64,000 bases of DNA from Blumeriella jaapii (taxonomy: Eukaryota > Ascomycota > Leotiomycetes > Helotiales > Drepanopezizaceae): assembly GCA_009599575.1 (NCBI GenBank), contig VWND01000034.1, positions 62,001 through 126,000 on the forward strand, given 5' to 3'. Under the pieces are notes generated by a model. It was not told the DNA's origin. It saw only the letters and a list, made by a program, of their open reading frames with translations, and searched no databases. A program made the position numbers and the translations under genes. Shown here piece by piece: positions 1 to 10,878 of this stretch. How positions within the stretch are numbered: position 1 is the first letter of the stretch; each line of letters begins with the position of its first letter.

Positions 1-785
1 AAGCCCTTTTAATAAAGCTGAAAATCAGAGCTGATTGAATGTTATTCGTTTGAAAATAAAAGATACGAAATAGAACGACTGCTTAAAAAACAGGAAAAAT
101 ACGAAAACGATTTTTATTAATAAAAAAAAAAATTTCAAAAGGCGTATTAATTAGAAAGAAAATCTTTATTTTAAGCGTAAATAAAATTTAAATATATAAA
201 TGAAAAACAAATGCATATATTGCTAATGCAATTATCGCATTTGCAAATATTATGGCTGTATAATTAAATTAGCGAATTATAAAAAAGTAAAATGCTTTTG
301 TTTTATTCGCTAAATCAATTAATATAAAAAAAAACGTTAGAATCGAAAAGAAAAAAGATTTTGAAATTCAAAAAAACCGATAAAACTATTAAAAAAACGC
401 TTATAATAAAAAAAATTAACGACGATATAAAAAATATCGATACCGATATTTCGGTTCAAATTATTTAAAAAGTACCAGCTTTTAAACGTTTATTATTAAT
501 ACGAAGCGAAAAATGGATCGACAAATATATTAGCCCCGAAGCCGTCGACGAAACTATTAAAAAAATCATAAAACAAAAAATTAAATTAAAATTCAGCGAT
601 TTATTTAATATAAAAAAAAATTCGACAAAGTTATTAATAAACAAATCCTTACATTAAAAAAAATCGAGAAAGTTAAAATCATTCGAAGAAAAAACGATTT
701 TAAATTAAAAAAAAAACCAAAAAATTTTTATAATATTATAATTAATTTAGCCGATAAAAAGGAATTTTCGGAAAAAATCAGCTTT
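1..785 (+). pseudogene. A1 gag 3' part and gag-protease linker
   Basis: This aligns with A2 about 9744-10523 and A3 39474-39798. Read through its stops it is a very lysine- and isoleucine-rich stretch following the gag nucleocapsid region. No catalytic motif is seen. It probably represents the C-terminal part of Gag or the linker to Pol, inferred only from its position before the protease. A3 is cut in this stretch by insertion of G1. Confidence 0.6.
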
Positions 786-1127
786 TTGGCTTTCGCTATA
801 AAAACCCAAAAGTTAAAACGACGAAATTGTTTTTATACGGCTATAAAAGTATTAAAAATAAAAACAATATTCGAAAAAAATACGACCGCCCTTGTTTTAT
901 TCGATAATAAAGCCGAAATCAATTGCATAAACCAAAAAACGGCCGAAACCAATAGTATTCCGATTATTACCGATAAACGAATAATTTATACGACCGTTAA
1001 TAAAAATATTATTAAATTTAATAAAATTGTACGAAATATAAAAGTCGACGTTGGAAATATTATTATTTATAAAAACTTTTTGATAATAAAAAAATGCTTT
1101 CATTTTATTATTTTTAAAATGCTTTGA
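786..1127 (+). pseudogene. A1 retropepsin-like protease remnant
   Basis: An open stretch of about 113 codons matches the aspartic protease of Ty3/gypsy elements. The active-site region reads LFDNKAEINCI, where the family has D-S/T-G-A; the A2 copy reads LLDSKAEINCI. Both copies have lost the catalytic glycine by G-to-A change, and A1 also lost the serine. The protease would mature Gag-Pol, but this copy must be dead. It lies just upstream of the PR-RT linker that carries a 33-bp palindromic unit. Confidence 0.75.
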
Positions 1128-2770
1128 ATTTTGGAAAGTCTCGTCAATTTTAAATATACCGAAAACGGCCAAATAAAAGCTTTTTTTTAAAACTAAAACC
1201 GATTTTTTTAAAATTAAATCACCGTCGCCGACGATAAGATTTTTTTAATCGACGTTTTATCGGGAAACGAATAGCCGGCTTTAGCTTCAGGATAAACGCT
1301 GAGCTATAACAAAACTTGGAAAATACTTAGCTAAAAGCATTTACGTCGCTAATCGAAATAGTACCGCGAATAAAATTAATTAATATTAATATTTTTGGTT
1401 ATTAACTCGGAAATAAAAGTTCCGAAGATTTCGTTTTCGTATTAAACAAACCCGATTTATATATTTTACTTTTTTATATTAATATTAGCATTTTTTATAA
1501 GCGCAAAGCTAATAAAATACGATTCGTAAATCTTAACGAATTCGGTGGAAATATTTTCGAAAAAATAAACGATTAGTTCGAAAAAAACGAAATAACAAAA
1601 TTATCCCAACTAATTACTGACGAGCTCGAAAAATTTATTACCGGCCGATTTTCCAGCTTATTATTTAACAGCCGATTTACAAAAAAACGATTTAATAATT
1701 TAGTAATCGGAATTTAATTTCTGCCAAAAAAAAAAAATCTTATACGAAATTTTACGCAACCGCGAAAAAGCTATAATTTTCGATTTTACCGAAATGGGCC
1801 AATTTAGCTTTAACGTTACGTTTTATATCGATATTAAAACCGTGCTTTACGAAACTTGGCAAGAAAAAACCTTTTCAGTTTCTAAAGCCTTTTAAAATAA
1901 ATTAGTCGAAATGCTAAAAAAACGAATTAAGCAAAAGATTTTCGAATTTTGCTACGGCCTATATAAAAACAAATAGTTTATCGTTGCGAAAAAAAAAACA
2001 TTTATAAATTTATTATCGTAATCGTCGAAATAAACAAAATAACGATACGAAACGCTAACGTGCTATTTAACGTCGATTAATTTTCGAACGAATTCGCAAA
2101 ACTGACGATCGTTTTTTTTTTCGATTTGTTTTCCGGCTACGACCATTTAATACTTGATTTACGATTTCGAAATATAACAGCAATTCAAATTTTAATCGGT
2201 TTACTGCGTATAACCAGAATATTTATAAAAGCTACGAATTTAATCGCTTAATTCGTAAAAGTCGTATATAAGGTTTTTATAATTTGCATTTTTGATATTG
2301 CCTTTTTTTACGTTAACGACGTCGAAGTAAAAAACTCCAGATTATATTATAATAATAAAAAGATTTTTTTTAAAATTCGACGTTATATAATAAAATATAT
2401 TTAAAATATCGATAAAATTATGGTTTGCTTCGAAAAAGCTAAAGCTATTATTAGCTTTCGATTAAAATTTTGCATATCCGAAATAAATATCGTTGGCTAT
2501 ATAATTAACAGCGCTGGCCGTTATTTTTAACGAAAGAAAATCAAAAAGATTTGCGAATAAAAAAAATATAAAAATATTACCGAAGCCAAAGCTTTTATTA
2601 GCGTTATAATTTATTATCGTAATTAAATTAAAAACTTTTTTTAGAAAGCTGCATTTACTTACGCTACGATAAAAAAAATTCGATTTCGTTTGAAGAAAAA
2701 AACAAAGCAAAATTATAAAAGTTTTTAAAACGACTTTTTATCGGCTTTATCGCTTATGCGGATCGATTAC
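1128..2770 (+). pseudogene. A1 PR-RT linker and reverse transcriptase (truncated by C1)
   Basis: From about 1790 the reading with stops ignored follows the fungal gypsy RT seen also in A2. Motif-like remnants include the K-R-I-K-Q-K-I-F-E-F block, F-S-G-Y-D in mutated form near 2120, and the LLRxT-like segment near 2205. Several frames are needed, so small indels are present besides C-to-T stops. RT would copy element RNA. The palm domain is interrupted downstream by C1, and the RNase H part resumes at 20284. Confidence 0.8.
1339..1371 (+). repeat. 33-bp palindromic unit, copy 1 (A1 PR-RT linker)
   Basis: Arms atttacgtcgct and agtaccgcgaat flank a 9-bp core, aatcgaaat. Two C-to-T or G-to-A changes separate the left arm from the common form ATTCGCG. 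It is at the same place as the A2 copy at 11085 and in the same reading phase, giving F-T-S-L...V-P-R-I. Confidence 0.85.
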
Positions 2771-2974
2771 TGTTGGTATCACAAAAGGTGGGGTGGTGTA
2801 TACACAGGGGTTGAGATATTGCAATAACTGGGGTTGTATTGCGAAAGAGATCTAAGGAGTAAACTAGCTATCGCACGGGTATGTGTAGGTAGGGCTGCAC
2901 GCTTGCAGCCTACCGTGGTCACGTGGGCTGATTATATGATTGTGCGCATGATCAGCCACCACCATATACCCATA
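2771..2974 (-). repeat. C1 3' LTR
   Basis: It begins TGTTGGTA on the plus strand and ends CCCATA, a mutated CCCACA. It matches the LTR at 20080-20283 with mostly C/T and G/A differences. It is much more GC-rich than the coding part of the element and contains a CACGTG box at 2920-2925. Confidence 0.93.
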
Positions 2975-3066
2975 CTAGCAACTCTTTTATAGAAATTAAC
3001 CATAGCTAGCTAGTCTTTTTTTAATTGTATATGTAATCGTCTTTTTTCCTACTGTCCTTTTTTTTC

Positions 3067-3700
3067 CTACTGTCTTTCTACCCAACCTTCTATTCTTACG
3101 TTAATTTCGTTTTTGTTAATAAAGGTGGTGAAAGCTTTATTAAGATTTGCTTTCGTTATAGCATCCGCCGGATTATCTTTTCCGTTAATCCATCTAACCT
3201 TTGATAACTTTCTTTTTTTATAACTCTGGCGGAAAGCTATAATATTAATTATAAAGCGTTTTTTTTTTTTTATTATTTTTAATTTGATCAAATATTTATA
3301 CAAAAAGTATAAATCAATGCAAATTATTACTGGAATATCGGGAAGATTAAGCTTTTAAATAATTATACGTAAAGTTATGGCGATGCAAATAGCGATATTT
3401 ACTCTAAAAACCATTCCGTATATTTCTGAAGCTAATACGCTTCGTATAACTTTCTGACATTTAGTTGAGCTTGCTGCAATTAGAGTTTTTTTTTATTTTA
3501 AATAAATTGTTAAGCTGCATTTTATTAGCTAAAAAAACCTCGTAGCCAATTTGCGAACTGCAGTCTTTGTTATTAGCAAATAAGCCATTAACAAATATAA
3601 ATAGCTTTGCAATAGCAAAATCGACTTATATAAATAAAAGTCCTCGATTTTAATTATTTATTATTTATCGAATTCGCTTATTAATTATATCGATATTTAA
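3067..3700 (-). pseudogene. C1 RNase H remnant
   Basis: The open stretch 3067-3303 carries the copia RNase H end signature W-I-N-G-K-D-N-P-A-D-A-I-T-K, followed by the usual C-terminal tail ending V-E-G-W-V. Upstream (to about 3700 on the minus strand) the domain continues only through stops. RNase H degrades the RNA of the RNA:DNA hybrid. Its place at the end of pol, after RT, agrees with copia order. Confidence 0.85.
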
Positions 3701-4740
3701 CTGAACAAGATTTTCCATTTGTATTTATGCAGCTACTAAAAGGTCGAAAATAGCCTCGGGTTAATACAAACTAGTAATATAAGCTTTTCAAGCGCGTTGG
3801 GCGAGGTAATTGCTCCTATCGTTTTTGATTAGCTCGAGTTTTTTTGCTTGGTTTTTCTGCTTAAAAAAAATAAAACCTCCTGCCTTTTGTAAAGCTTTTT
3901 TATTAAAAGTTAAAACGTTGTTTTTACTCAGTGTGTTTTTGGGTTTCGCATTGAAATCTGCTGCTTGCAGTTCGGCCTTTTCCAAAGCTGAAAAAGCCTT
4001 ATCTGCTAGCTGCAACGTGTCGTTTGTTTGCATTTCTACGATTGCGAAAGCAAAAATAATAAAAATAAATAAGCAAAAGTCGTATATTAACGTAGTTATA
4101 TAAAACTTGTTTTTATAATGCTTATAATACGTATCCCACCAATGCGTGCCTGCCTTTGCTATACCGTACAAAAGCTTATGGATCAGCAGAATCGAGCCTT
4201 TTGGGTAGCTAGATCGTAGCTTTTTAAAAAGGTGCGTTAGAATCTGTTTTTCTAAAAATCTATTAGCGCTTATATAAGCTTGAGTAATATTTTTCAAATG
4301 CAATATAACGTTGCAAATATGTTTAAAAATTAAAGCGAAAGCTATAATTAATTTTTGGCTGTTTCGCTAAATAATGGATAATTAAATAAAAATATCGTAC
4401 TTTTTATCGTCGTTGTAAATTTGAATTATTAATTTAGATTTCTCGAATAATATAGCTGTATTTTTGCCTTTAATTTTATTTATAATTCGTGAATTAAAAA
4501 TTCGGCCGTAGTAAAGAATGGGATTATATTATATAATTTTAAAAACGCTTTTCTCGATCAAACCTTTTATTTCCATTTTTTTAAAAGCTTCGAAAAGCTC
4601 GCCGAGGATTGTGATAACACCTTTTTGGCGTAGCTTGATTAAATATTCAGCGTTTGCCTTTTTTTTGTATGTAAAGTAGCTTGCAATATAATCGTCGAAA
4701 AAGTTGGTTTTGGTAGTTTTTGCAAAAAACAATATGTTAA
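3701..4740 (-). pseudogene. C1 reverse transcriptase remnant
   Basis: A 171-codon open stretch (3788-4303) has the fungal copia RT signature L-L-Y-G-I-A-K-A-G-T-H-W-W, then a Y-K-H-Y-K-N-K-like segment and the acidic F-S-A-L-E-K-A-E-L block. A second piece (4529-4732) holds the N-terminal RT region. The stretch between and the YxDD-type site are broken by stops. The open frame on the opposite strand (3810-4103) is only its shadow. Confidence 0.88.
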
Positions 4741-5150
4741 TATTATTTTTTTTTATATTTTTTTTTTCAAGTTCGTAAAACTCGTTAATTGTGAATAACT
4801 GCTGTTGCTATTGTTTTCTAATTTTTCGAGAAGGAACGCGTATTCTGGTGCTTTGGCGAACTTGTGTAGTCTCTGGAGGTTGAATTAGTAGTGCAATCAG
4901 TTTTGCAACAGGCTGTATAATTGCAGCTGGTGCAATCAGTTCTGCAACAGGCTGTACAATTGCAGCTGGTGCAATAGTCGCAGCTGGTGGTGCAAGTTCT
5001 CCCTTTTTAACAACTGGTTCAAAAGGGGTTTTATCGTCCAATTCGCTATAGTAAAGCTTAATTAACGTAATTCGGAAATCTGAAGTTTTATCGTTGATTT
5101 GAACTTTGCAGGTATTGCTATTTTTTAAAATAAGCTTGTAAGGGCCTAAC
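4741..5150 (-). pseudogene. C1 integrase-RT linker with Pro/Ala tandem repeat
   Basis: An open stretch (4808-5041) reads as a low-complexity Ala/Pro/Ile/Val segment ending R-Q-S-T-R-I-R-V-P-S-R. Such basic (S/T)-R-I-R motifs are common between copia integrase and RT. It contains two near-identical 13-residue repeats, A-P-A-A-I-(V/I)-Q-P-V-A-(E/K)-L-I, that is, a 39-bp tandem duplication around 4904-4980. It probably was a flexible linker with no catalytic role. Confidence 0.7.
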
Positions 5151-6020
5151 CAACCTTTCTTTTTTTTGTATACGCGTACGTCCGATTACAAAAGGAAATT
5201 AAGTGTTTTTAGAATATTCGGGCCGCCGTTTTTAATACGTAAAGCTTTCGAAACTTTGCGTTCGGCCTGAATTCGCCGAATTTTTTATATTGCAAAGCGT
5301 AGTGCATCACGTTTTTTCGTTACAAAAGCAAAAAAAGCGTCTGTTTTTAATAAACGGGGGTATGTATTATATATTAGCAAAATAAATATAATACCGCCTG
5401 GATTTGCAATATCGTTTATAATTTTAAAAGCTATTTTCAGAATTATATGCTTATCGAAGCTTTTATTTTTTAATTGCTTTTTCAGAATATTGTAAATTCG
5501 TTTGAAAAAGTCGTAATAACGTTTTATCTTGCCAATATTATTATAAGCTTCGATTAGAACGATTTTAATATTATATTTTATAAAGCGTGCTTATTAACGA
5601 AACTTTTGAAAAATTAAATTAATTTTTAAATTAACGACAATTATATCGGATAGATTTAAATAAAAATCGATCTAATACAGCCGAAGTATATTTTATACGT
5701 GTTTTGCAATTATATTTTTTAAGAAACCACCAAAGCTGTAAATAGTGGCTGAATCTACGATATGAAAAACTGGATCGCCGTTAATATATATAATATTTAT
5801 AATTACCGAATAATTAAATTTATAATCGTTTTTCAATAAAATCTTAAATCGGCGAAAGGCTTGCTCGTGTAATTGGCACTGAAAACAGTATTTTGCAATT
5901 TTTTTCAAAATAGCAGTTTCGAATTTCTGCCCTGCTCGTTTCAGGATAGCCGCAAAGCGCTATATAAAAAAGTGTGTTTCCAACGTTTATAAATCTGGCG
6001 TAGTTCGAATTTTGTAAAAT
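5151..6020 (-). pseudogene. C1 integrase remnant
   Basis: The open stretch 5693-5908 contains a zinc-binding C-F-Q-C motif followed by R-R-F-K-I-L-L-K and I-I-N-I-I-Y-I-N-G-D-P-V-F-H-I-V-D-S-A-T. This is the start of the catalytic core in fungal copia integrases (first acidic residue in the V-D/N-I-Y strand, second in H-I-V-D). Here the first acidic position reads N, a G-to-A change on the coding strand. The rest down to about 5151 is visible only through stops. The protein would insert the cDNA. Confidence 0.82.
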
Positions 6021-6560
6021 AGTAAAATAAGGTTTTTTAAATGTTAAACAGCATAAATAAGTGTTTTTATTTCCGAATTATTAATACGCCAAAGCTATTT
6101 TTTTGTATAAGCATATTATGCAAATTATCGAAATAAATATAAAAAGCATTTATATTTTTTAGACAAATTAAAAAAAAAGTATTAATATCAACGATATAAA
6201 ATTTAATTTTGCCGATAAATGTTGTAATAAAAACTGTTTTTTTAGATATTTGCAAGAATTATTTTAAAGCTAATCGTATTTTTTTTTCGAAAAAGAATTA
6301 AAAGCAAATTGGGGTAGCAATTTTTTAAGGGTTTTGAACTGAAATATATTATCTGAAAACTTGTTAGTTGCATTTGAATCTGAAAGAAATTTTTGAAACT
6401 TATATAAAAAGTATTTCGAATCTGAAATATACGTTTTTAATAAAGGTTTATCGTTTTTCTGGATGGAAGGATTTATAAAGTCAAGTTTTGTAAAGGCGTG
6501 GTAGGCAGATCGCTTTTGTAAAATAGTTAAAACTTCGACTTTTATTATTTTGCCAGCTTT
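6021..6560 (-). pseudogene. C1 protease region
   Basis: The open stretch 6067-6255 (K-I-K-F-Y-I-V-D-I-N-T-F-F-L-I-C-L-K-N-I) matches the C-terminal half of the copia protease as it occurs just before the integrase zinc finger in this family. The D-T/S-G active site upstream cannot be read with confidence because of stops and frameshifts. Assignment rests on position between gag and integrase and on this motif. Confidence 0.6.
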
Positions 6561-7469
6561 TGTATAAAAAGTTTAAATAAAGAAATTGTCGTTTTGATAT
6601 TTATTCCTATCGTAATAGCCGTTTTCGGCGTTTTATATGTTGTATTAATTAAAAAAAGAAAAAGGAGCGTTTTCCAATTTTTCAACGCTTTCGTATTGCG
6701 CAAAAAAGCTTGTGTATTATTGTATAGTCGAGGGAGCTCCAGTGAAATAAGCTTTATTAGCGTTGTATTCGTCGTATGCTTTTTTTACGTTTTTTTGGGA
6801 AATGTTTTGTTGATCAGCAGTTCATTTTTTTGCATACTTAACACTTTTTAGATTGGGAAAAACTGCTAAAACCGCCTGAATAGCCTTTTCGACCTCGGAA
6901 TCCTTCTTCTCCTCCTCTGAATAAGCCTCTGCCTTGGTAGCTTCTACCGAAACGTTTTTCGCGACTTCTGTCTTTGTAAGTTCGGTCTGTGTAATAGCTT
7001 TTATTTTAATTTGCAAAAGTTTGAAAAAACTAAAAGGTGACAGAAGTATAAAAAAGCTGAGGGGTGATAAAAGTCAATTTTCGCAATTGAATTTTTCGTT
7101 TAATGGTCCTAATTGCATTGCGTAGCTGGGATGCGACGCCTTTATACGTATTTGCAGGGTCCATTAGAACGTGTTTGCATTTTTGTACGCTATTGCAAGC
7201 GCTAATAACTTGATTTCGCAAATAATTATCGGTTTCGTATTTTTCGATAAAAACTTATTAATATAGCGCTAATTTTTCGAATATGGTTTTTAAGCATTTC
7301 AAGCGCGATTTGCCAGGGTTTTTAGTTTGTATTCCTTTGTATATAATTGTACGTTATACTGTCAGGTAAAGCTTGCGGTTTTTAGTCGTTTCGAAATAAA
7401 CTTTTATAAAATTAATTATTACGCTAAACTGATAGTTTTTACGAATTATAATATTATAATAATAAGCGT
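6561..7469 (-). pseudogene. C1 gag, C-terminal part
   Basis: Read on the minus strand, gag enters from the A2 junction at 7469 and continues through the open pieces 7030-7221 (M-D-P-A-N-T-Y-K-G-V-A-S-Q-L-R-N-A-I) and 6822-7016 (a Glu/Lys-rich tail). Gag would form the particle. The first part of the same gene lies at 18755-20079, on the other side of the A2 insertion. No zinc knuckle is recognisable. Confidence 0.75.
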
Positions 7470-7736
7470 TGTAAAACGGTGATACCTTGTATTAATAGGA
7501 ATTGGTAGTTTTAGCTATGGTCGAGGCATAGACCCCTCCGAAACCCTCTGCCACTGACTACCTTCAACAGATATAAGAGCAAAGCACCCCCTTAAATAGT
7601 ACCATAGGCACGCAGTCCAATTCATACCTTTACTTATCTTTCTTTTCCTTTCTTTAATCTTTTCTAGAAATTTCCTAAACTATTTTACTCACCGACATAT
7701 GGCCGCATCAATTTGGTTTTCCTATCTATTTTTACA
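7470..7736 (+). repeat. A2 5' LTR
   Basis: It starts TGTAAAACGGTGATACC and ends TTTTTACA, 267 bp. The same length is found at 18488-18754, 26265-26531 and 37201-37467. It has no CACGTG box, unlike the LTRs of families C, D, F and H. Confidence 0.93.
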
Positions 7737-7768
7737 TTTAATAATTTACGCAAAAAATCAAACTTCGG
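7737..7768 (+). promoter_or_regulatory. A2 primer-binding-site-like segment
   Basis: This stretch directly follows the 5' LTR. In the less mutated A3 copy (37468-37500) it reads tttgatgatttacgcaggg followed by attcaaatttcgg. That looks like the complement of a tRNA 3' end with its T-arm (GATTCAAAT-type). The exact tRNA is not identified, and the A2 copy is too mutated to pair well. Confidence 0.45.
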
Positions 7769-8440
7769 TATTTCGTTTTTATATATTCGCCGATGCATCT
7801 TTTAAATTCATAATCAAAATCGACTTCGATATTTCGCTATTACGGCTTAAAAAACCTTTTATATAATATTATTCGCAGCTATATTATATAAAAAACTTTT
7901 AATAGCTTCTTTTATCTTACGCACAATTATTAGACTACAAAAGTGCAACACATTTTAAAAACGTCTGAAATTACGGTCAGGCAATCCTGAACCGTGCGAA
8001 ATTCAAAGCTCGAAAATCGCTCCTTTATTTAAAAATAACAAATCGAATATTGGTTCGTACGCTTCGACCGCTACGCTCGGCCTTTCTAAACTAAATCTCT
8101 TTTAATCAAACGCCTGGCGAAAACTCAACCTCCTGATTTTACGCTTTATAATTATAGCAATTACAATTTGCGACTTTTTATTAAAAATAATAAAAAAATA
8201 GCTATACGTATATTAGCCTGAGCCACGGAATATCGAAACCGTAAATCATACAATAATATTATATCAATCCAATCAACTTACCAAAAAACAAATTTTTTAA
8301 TACGCTATTCAAATATCTAAACGCAATTTTATTTTATTCAATTCTTTTAAAAAACACAAAAACCTTTTTAATAATTCTCCTATTAAAAACGATTTTTTTT
8401 ATACTAAAAACCCTTAACTCGCAATTCCAAAAAACACTTA
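7769..8440 (+). other. A2 leader or gag N-terminal region
   Basis: This AT-rich stretch between the primer site and the recognisable gag core aligns with A3 37500-38180. Weak reading-frame signal is visible through several stops, so it may be the gag N-terminus. No motif is recognised, and no intact start codon can be chosen. Confidence 0.45.
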
Positions 8441-10523
8441 TTTATTTAATTCAAACCTTATTAACACTTTCGCTAATACTATAAACAACGACGCCCTTCG
8501 TTTTTTTATGCGAAGCCGTATACCCCTTCCTGACTCCCTTGGTGCATCCTCATTCAATAGCGCCAACGTTACCGACTTTATCGAAAAATATAAAAAAACT
8601 TATAAAAATTTCGAAATTTTTAAAACTAAAATATTCGATAAATTTTCTCGCTATTATAACCCAACCACCAAAAATATTATCAAATCGATAAATAAATGAA
8701 AAATTATTAAAGCTCGAAACTGGCGTAAGCTAATTAAAACCTTAAAATCGAAATTCCGAAACTACGATCGCTAGCAAATTCGCGATACTATCGCTTTTCT
8801 CAAACAGTTTGTTATAATAATTCGCTAAGCCAAAAAACTTAAAACCTATTATCGTATTTATACGAAAGTTTTTAACGTTTTCGTTAATAAAAAAGTCTTA
8901 AGCGAAATTAAATAAAAAAAATTACTTTTATTTAGCCTTCCAACTAATATTCGCAACAAAACTATTAAACATTTTAAAATTAATAAACAAAACCTTAAAA
9001 CCTTCGATTAGTATTCCAAATTTATAAAATTCGTTTTTAAACAAAACCAAAGCGAACGTACTATTAAAGCCATAAACTAAAAAAAATCTCCTTTCCTCAT
9101 CTACAAAAAAAACGTAGAAACTTTAGTACAAAAACATGCCCAGCCATTAAAAATTACCGAAATCGCTAAAAAACAACTAATTACTATATTATTCAATCGT
9201 TCTGCAAAACCTACAAGCTTAAAAAAGCTTAATAAAAATATCGAAACTTTCGTATTAAAATTTACCGATATTAAAATTCAAAAACTATAAAGCAAAATCG
9301 AAAATCTTATGCAATAACAAAAAAAATTCCCTTATATTAACTCGGATAATAAAAACGACCAAAATAACTTTTATAATAACTATTTCTTTTAAAATGCGCG
9401 AAGCGATTAGCCTCGCTAAATCACCGTAAAAATAATAGCTGCCCAATAGCAACCTTTTCGTACTAGCAATCAAAATCAACGAAACACTAATTATAATAAC
9501 GATTATTAAAAAAAAAAAAAAAACCAACGCGAAAACCAAAATCGCGGCTATCAAAATAATAAAAATAATTATTAAAACAAATCTCGTAGCCCTAAATATA
9601 AATTCTGTAATAACAAAAAAATTCATTGCGAAAAACCTTATATTCGCTTAAAATGCAAAGCGTTTAATTTTTATATAAACAATAATATTTATTATATTAA
9701 CAAATACGAAGCGATCTGCCTCGGACCAACGAAAGCAGAAATAAGCTTTTTTAACAAAGCTAAAAATCAAAACTAATTAAATATTATTTTCTTAAAAATA
9801 AAAAGCACGAAATAAAACGACTGCTTAAAAAACAGAAAAATGCAAAAACGATTTTCATTAATAAAAAAAAAAATATCCCAAAAAGCGTACTAATCAAAAA
9901 GAAAACCCTTATCCCGAGCGTAAATAAAATTTAAATATATAAATAAAAAACAAATATATATATTACTAATGCAATTATCGCATTTGCAAATATTATAGCT
10001 GCATAATTAAGCCAGCGAACCATAAAAAAGCAAAATGCTTTTGTTCCTTTCGCTAAACTAACAAGCGTAAAAAAAAACGTTAGAATCGAAAAAAAAAAAG
10101 ATTTTGAAATTCGAAAAAAAACCGATAAAATTATCAAAAAAACGCTTATAATAAAAAAAATTAACGACGATATAAAAAATATCGATACCGATATTCCGAT
10201 CCAAATTATTTAAAAAATACCAGCTTTTAAACGCTTACTATTAATACAAAGCGAAAAATAAATCGATAAATATATTAGCTCCGAAGCCGTCGACAAAACT
10301 ATTAAACGAATTATAAAACAAAAGATTAAATTAAAATTTAGCGATTTATTTAATATAAAAAAAAAATTCGACAAAATTATTAATAAACAAATCCTTGCGT
10401 TAAAAAAAAACGAAAAAGTTGAAATTATTCGAAAAAAAAACGATTTTAAATTAAAAAAAAACCAAAAAAAAATTTACAATACCGCAATTAATTTAGCCGA
10501 TAAAAAAAAATCCTCGGAAAAAG
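8441..10523 (+). pseudogene. A2 gag remnant
   Basis: The open stretch 8508-8699 reads F-N-S-A-N-V-T-D-F-I-E-K-Y, the usual start of the capsid-type gag domain in fungal gypsy elements, and the reading continues through stops to about 9760. The following 9760-10523 is Lys/Ile-rich and aligns with A1 1-785. The minus-strand open frame 9285-9626 is a shadow. Gag would form the particle; this copy carries many stops and is non-functional. Confidence 0.72.
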
Positions 10524-10878
10524 TCAGCTTTTTAATTCTCGTTATAAAAACCCAAAAGTCAAAATAACGAAACTGCCCCTATACGGCTATAAAAACCTTA
10601 AAAATAAAAATTATATTTAAAAAAAATACGACCGCTTTCGTTTTACTCGACAGTAAAGCCGAAATCAATTGCATAAATCAGAAAACAGCCGAAGCCAATA
10701 ATATCCCGATTATTATTAATAAGCGAATAATTTATATTATCGTTAATAAAAATACGATTAAATTTAATAAAATTATACGAAATATAAAAATCGACGTTAA
10801 AAATATTATTATTTATAAAAACTTTTTAATAATAAAAAAATGCTTCTACCCTATTATTTTTAAAATGCTTTGAATTTT
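10524..10878 (+). pseudogene. A2 retropepsin-like protease remnant
   Basis: It aligns with A1 786-1127. The active-site strand reads L-L-D-S-K-A-E-I-N-C-I: the Asp-Ser is kept, but the glycine has become lysine through G-to-A changes. This tells that the ancestral site was D-S-G-A. The copy has further stops and cannot act. Confidence 0.75.

Larger units (their letters stand above)
1..2770 (+). mobile_element. Ty3/gypsy element A1, left segment (enters from left edge, split by C1)
   Basis: This is the left part of a RIP-degenerate gypsy element. It aligns with A2 from about 9744 onward in the same order: gag end, protease, reverse transcriptase. Its 5' LTR and most of gag lie outside the window. 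It stops at GATTAC (2765-2770), where copia C1 is inserted, and resumes at 20284 after the duplicated ATTAC. The uninterrupted sequence is visible in A2 at about 12508-12530. The segment is full of TAA and TAG codons and cannot be functional. Confidence 0.93.

Noticed and set aside
2810..2960. Search for a host gene or tRNA in the GC-richer blocks (2771-2974, 20080-20283, 27404-27705, 52049-52400, 60425-61160)
   Set aside because: All blocks are explained by LTRs or by the G leader; no cloverleaf or conserved exon was found.
3810..4103. 97-codon plus-strand frame
   Set aside because: It is antisense to the copia RT of C1, which has clear motifs on the other strand.
9285..9626. 113-codon hydrophobic minus-strand frame, repeated at 38986-39503
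   Set aside because: Antisense of family A gag (Asn/Gln/Lys-rich region), present in every A copy because the element is repeated.
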